A stretch of 64,000 bases of DNA, taken from the NCBI GenBank assembly GCA_032622095.1, contig CP136067.1:178348556-178412555 (forward strand), read 5' to 3'. The DNA comes from Siphonodentalium dalli (lineage: Eukaryota > Mollusca > Scaphopoda > Gadilida > Siphonodentaliidae). A model generated the notes under the pieces. It was not told the origin of the DNA, did not search any database, and saw only the letters and a list, made by a program, of their open reading frames with translations. Position 1 is the first letter of the stretch; each line of letters begins with the position of its first letter. The translations under genes were made by a program, and so were the position numbers. Below, piece after piece: positions 60,591 through 64,000 of this stretch.

Positions 60591-61159
60591 CACCTATTAC
60601 TGTCTTTTGGTTGCTTATGTCACTTCACCGTGTGCGGTGGTGTCACCAAAACATCACAGCGATCCCGATACACTAATTATGACTAGTTTCCTTACTTGAA
60701 AATAATCAATAAATTTCACAAATAAAGAATAACTAAGTCTCCTCTCGTGATCTTGAGATATGATATCATGGATATACATTGTATGAACTGCACTTTTGAA
60801 AAAAGTTTATTTTTACAGACGTTCCTGGTACCTGGAAACAGTGACATTTTAGATATTGTTCATGTCATAAAAGTAAGGTAAGTGAGGTTATAATATCCAA
60901 TTTGTCGATGGGTCTTTAAAAATGGGTCTTAATAATCGCTTGTACCAAATTTTCCAAAGATGTTCCTAATAGATTTTGAGAAAATCCATTTTGAAATACC
61001 AGGAAATGTTGACAAAATGTACGTTTGGCTCTTAAACTCTTTCTTGTTTTGTACTTTCATAACGGTAGCCACGAATAACATCAGACTAAACAATCTTTCC
61101 ACTGGCGCACATTTGAACAGTTATTAATTCATACATGTACTATATTAAAAAAATATGGT
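60591..61159. other. No gene recognised
   Basis: Unique AT-rich sequence with short frames only. Confidence 0.4.
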
Positions 61160-61200
61160 GCCCCCCCCCCCCACTTTTTGTGGCTTCCGCCGCCCCTGAC
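61155..61200 (-). mobile_element. hAT-like terminal fragment
   Basis: Reverse complement reads CAGGGGCGGCGGAAGCCAC then a G-run and CACC. CAGGGGCGG followed by a G-tract is a common hAT-type terminus. The other end was not found. Confidence 0.5.
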
Positions 61201-61461
61201 ATTATGTAGCTTGCGTAAATGACGTCTTGAACAAAAACCCAGTCGGTACAACAACAATAATTATTCAACCTCGTATTGTGTAGAGTAGATGACTAATAAG
61301 CATGGAAACTAAGAGAAAACAATTATTTGATACTAAAGAATATTTGATGGTGTATAATAAACACAGAAACGGACACGTGTGTGTGGACTGAGGTCATTAC
61401 ATGTGCACGCCTGTGGATTTATAGGCAATATCGTTACAACTGGCAGCTCTCTGTCTTTGTT

Positions 61462-61674
61462 TTATTCCAGAACGTTTAGCGACTGGCTATGCCAAGTGAA
61501 CTGGACCAGCACTTTGCCCGGGTCAGATTGCTTAGACGTAATCCATTTTACTACACGCTTGTTCCTAGAAGTACAGTGTTTTTGCTGTTCCATATTTACA
61601 AATCCGCATGGAACGTACGATCCATACGCATCTCGTTGACGTAAAATGACGTACATGACGTTCGCCCCAACCAT
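61462..61674 (-). CDS. Hypothetical frame, strand uncertain
   Basis: The minus-strand frame includes YGSYVPCGFVNMEQQKHC and KVLVQFTWHSQSLNVL. The plus strand also has an open frame after TTTTATTCCAG (61461-61471). Either could be an exon. No family is assigned. Confidence 0.2.
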   Translation of the reverse strand: MVGANVMYVILRQRDAYGSYVPCGFVNMEQQKHCTSRNKRVVKWITSKQSDPGKVLVQFTWHSQSLNVLE

Positions 61675-62028
61675 GAAACAGGAACTATTTAAATAAAAGA
61701 ATCATCACACATGACAAACACGCCCTGTATGAGCCTAAATAAACCTTCTAATCCCAAGCCCGTAGCCAAGGGGGTTCGTACCCTTCGAACGAACGGCCCT
61801 TCTGCCTACATGTGCCCGGTGGTGGTAATTGCCGTTCGCCGTTCGGGTGAACGTGTCATGTGCAGCAGTTGACCAAACGGCAAATTTTTGCTGAGCGGGA
61901 CCTCCCTTCGAACAAACGACGTATGTACGTATATAGATATAGTCATATACTACATGCAGGCTTAGTTTGAATAGAGACTTATGCACACAAATTCAACACA
62001 TATAGACCGCCAACACATGTCGGTATAA

Positions 62029-62201
62029 AGCTGCTTTCACTGACAGGCTGCTGATGCATGCGGCTATCGGATTATACAGGTACAACGTTTCAAAGCACAC
62101 ATATATTACTGCATGGGATTGCGGTGGACGCAGTTATTAAGCACACCGTTTTGAAATCGGATGCGTCTAACTGCATCAGCCGCAGGTATGTGAAAGCAGC
62201 T
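62029..62201. mobile_element. PIF/Harbinger-like MITE, 173 bp
   Basis: Perfect 12-bp TIRs AGCTGCTTTCAC / GTGAAAGCAGCT are flanked by TAA on both sides (62026-62028, 62202-62204). A 3-bp TAA/TTA target is typical of PIF/Harbinger. Inner sequence is loosely palindromic (CTGATGCATGCGGCT with AACTGCATCAGCCGC). Confidence 0.85.
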
Positions 62202-62204
62202 TAA

Positions 62205-63255
62205 GGCTCCAGAATTCGACCTGCATGTGGTTCATCAACATAACCAACTAAAAGTAGCCTGCCAGAATCACTGGATATAAAGACCATACATCAGTACAGC
62301 GAAAGGGTGTCGTGTAAAGCACATAACCGGGGCAGAGGTAGGTACACGAAAATACTAATTAAAGTGCCAATTAAGCTATGTCCATCAACATTGGTCAAAA
62401 TTTTCAACTGTTCGAAATATCATGCCCGACATAACAATAGTTGGAAATGTCACACGAAACAATAGGCTAAAATCGATTTCGTAAATCGATTTTCCAACAA
62501 TCTATTGGTGGGGAATATTTTGTTTTAGACCATCATTTACATATTTTCCTACCTTTGGTCCAATTTTTTTACTGAAATGACCATCAATTGGAAATTTTGC
62601 AACCTAGGGGGTGTCAGGTTTAAAGTTTCTAACATTTGGAAACACTGGGGCTACTCAATAGATACTAGGATTTTGTAATTAGTATGTTCAGATTTCAAAA
62701 AATTCTCACACAGAGCCGATCCATGGTCGGCTCAGTGTGTCCTGGTCCCTCCCATATTGTCAGTTAAGAACTTATAAATAACTTAAGAAAAACAAATCGG
62801 GGGAGGTGATATTCCCTGCAGATAGACTACTATATATGTTAGGATTTAGAAATGTTCAGGTTCAGGTCACAAACTTGTCTGATACTGGTTCGATCCATGG
62901 TCAGCCCAGTGGAATATGTTACTTCCACAAGACAATTGGTTCATTTAAAATAGCTAGGCAATATAGATACCGTTCATATGCAGGCCTGTGAGAGAAAACT
63001 TGGAAAAATCAAAGCTCAACTTTTATGTTTCAGGGCGGATCTAAAGTACGCCGTTTGCATCATATTTTTTCCAAAATTTTCCCCGGGGGAAAAACCCCGG
63101 ACCCCTCCTCAATGCGACGGGGGACACCCCCTCCCGTCGCACAGCTCGTGTCCAATGCCCTCATAATATATGACGAACTGTCTTTGCTAGTGGCTGGATA
63201 CGGACTTGAATCCTGTATTTTTAATGCACGGATTCTAGGACGCGAAGCGTATAAT
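62205..63255. other. No gene recognised
   Basis: Repeat-like scraps include CCCCGGGGGAAAAACCCCGG (about 63081) and a duplicated GATCCATGGTC (62719 and about 62892). No exon is recognised. Confidence 0.4.
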
Positions 63256-63397
63256 AAACACAGAACGACACGATGTGTAAATGGGTTTGTCGATACGGCA
63301 CTCGTGCTGTCGTGTAAGCGGCTCTCGTTCTATCCCTCCGCGACAGCACTCGTCCCGTATCGACAAACCCATTTACACATCGTGTTGTTCTGTGTAT
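63256..63397. mobile_element. Near-perfect hairpin MITE
   Basis: Left ACACAGAACGACACGATGTG and TAAATGGGTTTGTCGATACG pair with right CGTATCGACAAACCCATTTA and CACATCGTGTTGTTCTGTGT. The stem is about 57 bp and the loop about 25 bp. One mismatch lies near the outer end. The overlapping open frames on both strands are shadows. Confidence 0.85.
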
Positions 63398-64000
63398 ATA
63401 TGTATGTTTCAGGTGTCTATCCTGACTAATAGACACAATAGGCTGGTTGTCATAATGTGTTTTTGACACAAGCGTTGGATATCTGGGTGTGACAATTGGA
63501 TATCACGGATATGCAACCGTAGGATATTACACATATCCAATTGTTGAGACGATAAGTCAGACAAGGTTCGATTCAAGTCGCCGCGATCAATATGGTGGGC
63601 CTGAGTGGGTGGGGGGGGGGGTGGCTCTCAAACAAACACACATCAGTATCCCTTTAGAAAGTATAATGAAACGCCAATGTAAGTTATCCATTGAGGTCCG
63701 GTGACCGACCGTTATTTACTGCAAAAATCGAAGCAGTATATCGTGATTAAAACAAAAAATCCCTATAGACTTTGTATTCGCGCAACGATTGTCCAAGTAT
63801 ATCCACTCCCAAGCATTCAATCAAATGATTGGTCCACTTATAAGCGTTACTGATATGGGCTGTGACATCAAGTTTTCTTACAAAAACCAAATGCAGGGAC
63901 GTATCGACATAGAATGCGGGGAGGCTACACATCATGCCAAATGCTAAACGCGTTTGATAATCTAATTTAGTTTGTACTGCCGTGTACGCCGCACTACCGC
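63398..64000. other. No gene recognised
   Basis: Contains a G10 run near 63611 and a small ATATCC-rich stretch (63479-63540: TTGGATATC, GGATATCACGGATAT, ATATCCAATTG) forming short palindromes. No exon is seen. Confidence 0.4.

Noticed and set aside
63025-63469. Overlapping frames of 134 and 82 residues
   Set aside because: They run through the hairpin MITE and mirror each other on the two strands.

Overview
This 64 kb window looks like intergenic, repeat-rich DNA from an animal nuclear genome. It is AT-rich and has no long uninterrupted genes. It carries eukaryotic splice signals, a decayed LINE, a tRNA-derived SINE, a THAP zinc-finger fragment, many small inverted-repeat transposons (MITEs), and several minisatellites and satellites. 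The PAN/apple-plus-mucin gene and the repeat styles suggest a marine invertebrate, perhaps a lophotrochozoan such as a mollusc. That placement is inference; no diagnostic species marker was seen.

Layout. 0-10 kb: a 35-bp tandem repeat, several TTAA-flanked MITEs, simple repeats and a SINE-like element carrying a nested MITE. 10.5-20.8 kb: one giant foldback (inverted-repeat) element of about 10.3 kb. Its arms hold a minisatellite and paired YY1-like motifs, and it encodes no recognisable protein. 21.6-24.7 kb: a decayed L1/Tx1-type LINE interrupted by a secondary insertion. 24.8-28.8 kb: a TTAA MITE containing two 69-bp hairpins, and a tandem cluster of truncated retroelement ends. 28.9-31.5 kb: fragments of membrane-protein-like exons on the minus strand, with paralogous copies at 42.5-44.4 kb and 59.5-60.6 kb. 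31.9-33.95 kb: a dimeric tandem array.

35.1-38.5 kb: the best gene candidate on the plus strand. Exon 1 gives a signal peptide and a PAN/apple-like domain. Exon 2 gives a roughly 300-residue Thr-rich mucin-like tract. The two are joined by a phase-compatible GT-AG intron. 38.6-50.5 kb: local duplications, MITEs, a SINE and a tandem array built on ATGGCCGCC motifs. 50.9-53.55 kb: a MITE split by a 2.2-kb insertion that contains a THAP-domain fragment and is bounded by a perfect 10-bp duplication. 54.6-58.07 kb: a satellite of about 37-bp units with a higher-order period near 1.46 kb. 58.2-64 kb: more inverted-repeat elements.

Three signals stand out beyond ordinary annotation. The satellite unit matches the terminal inverted repeat of a TTAA-type MITE at 1.4 kb, so the array may have grown from a transposon end. 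A short motif, AATAAAGAGCGTT, recurs more than 15 times, often as pairs about 40-60 bp apart, inside and outside MITEs. The giant foldback has arms with unequal minisatellite lengths and a repeating TATA-like/YY1-like module. All similarity statements come from reading by eye; no alignment or database search was run.
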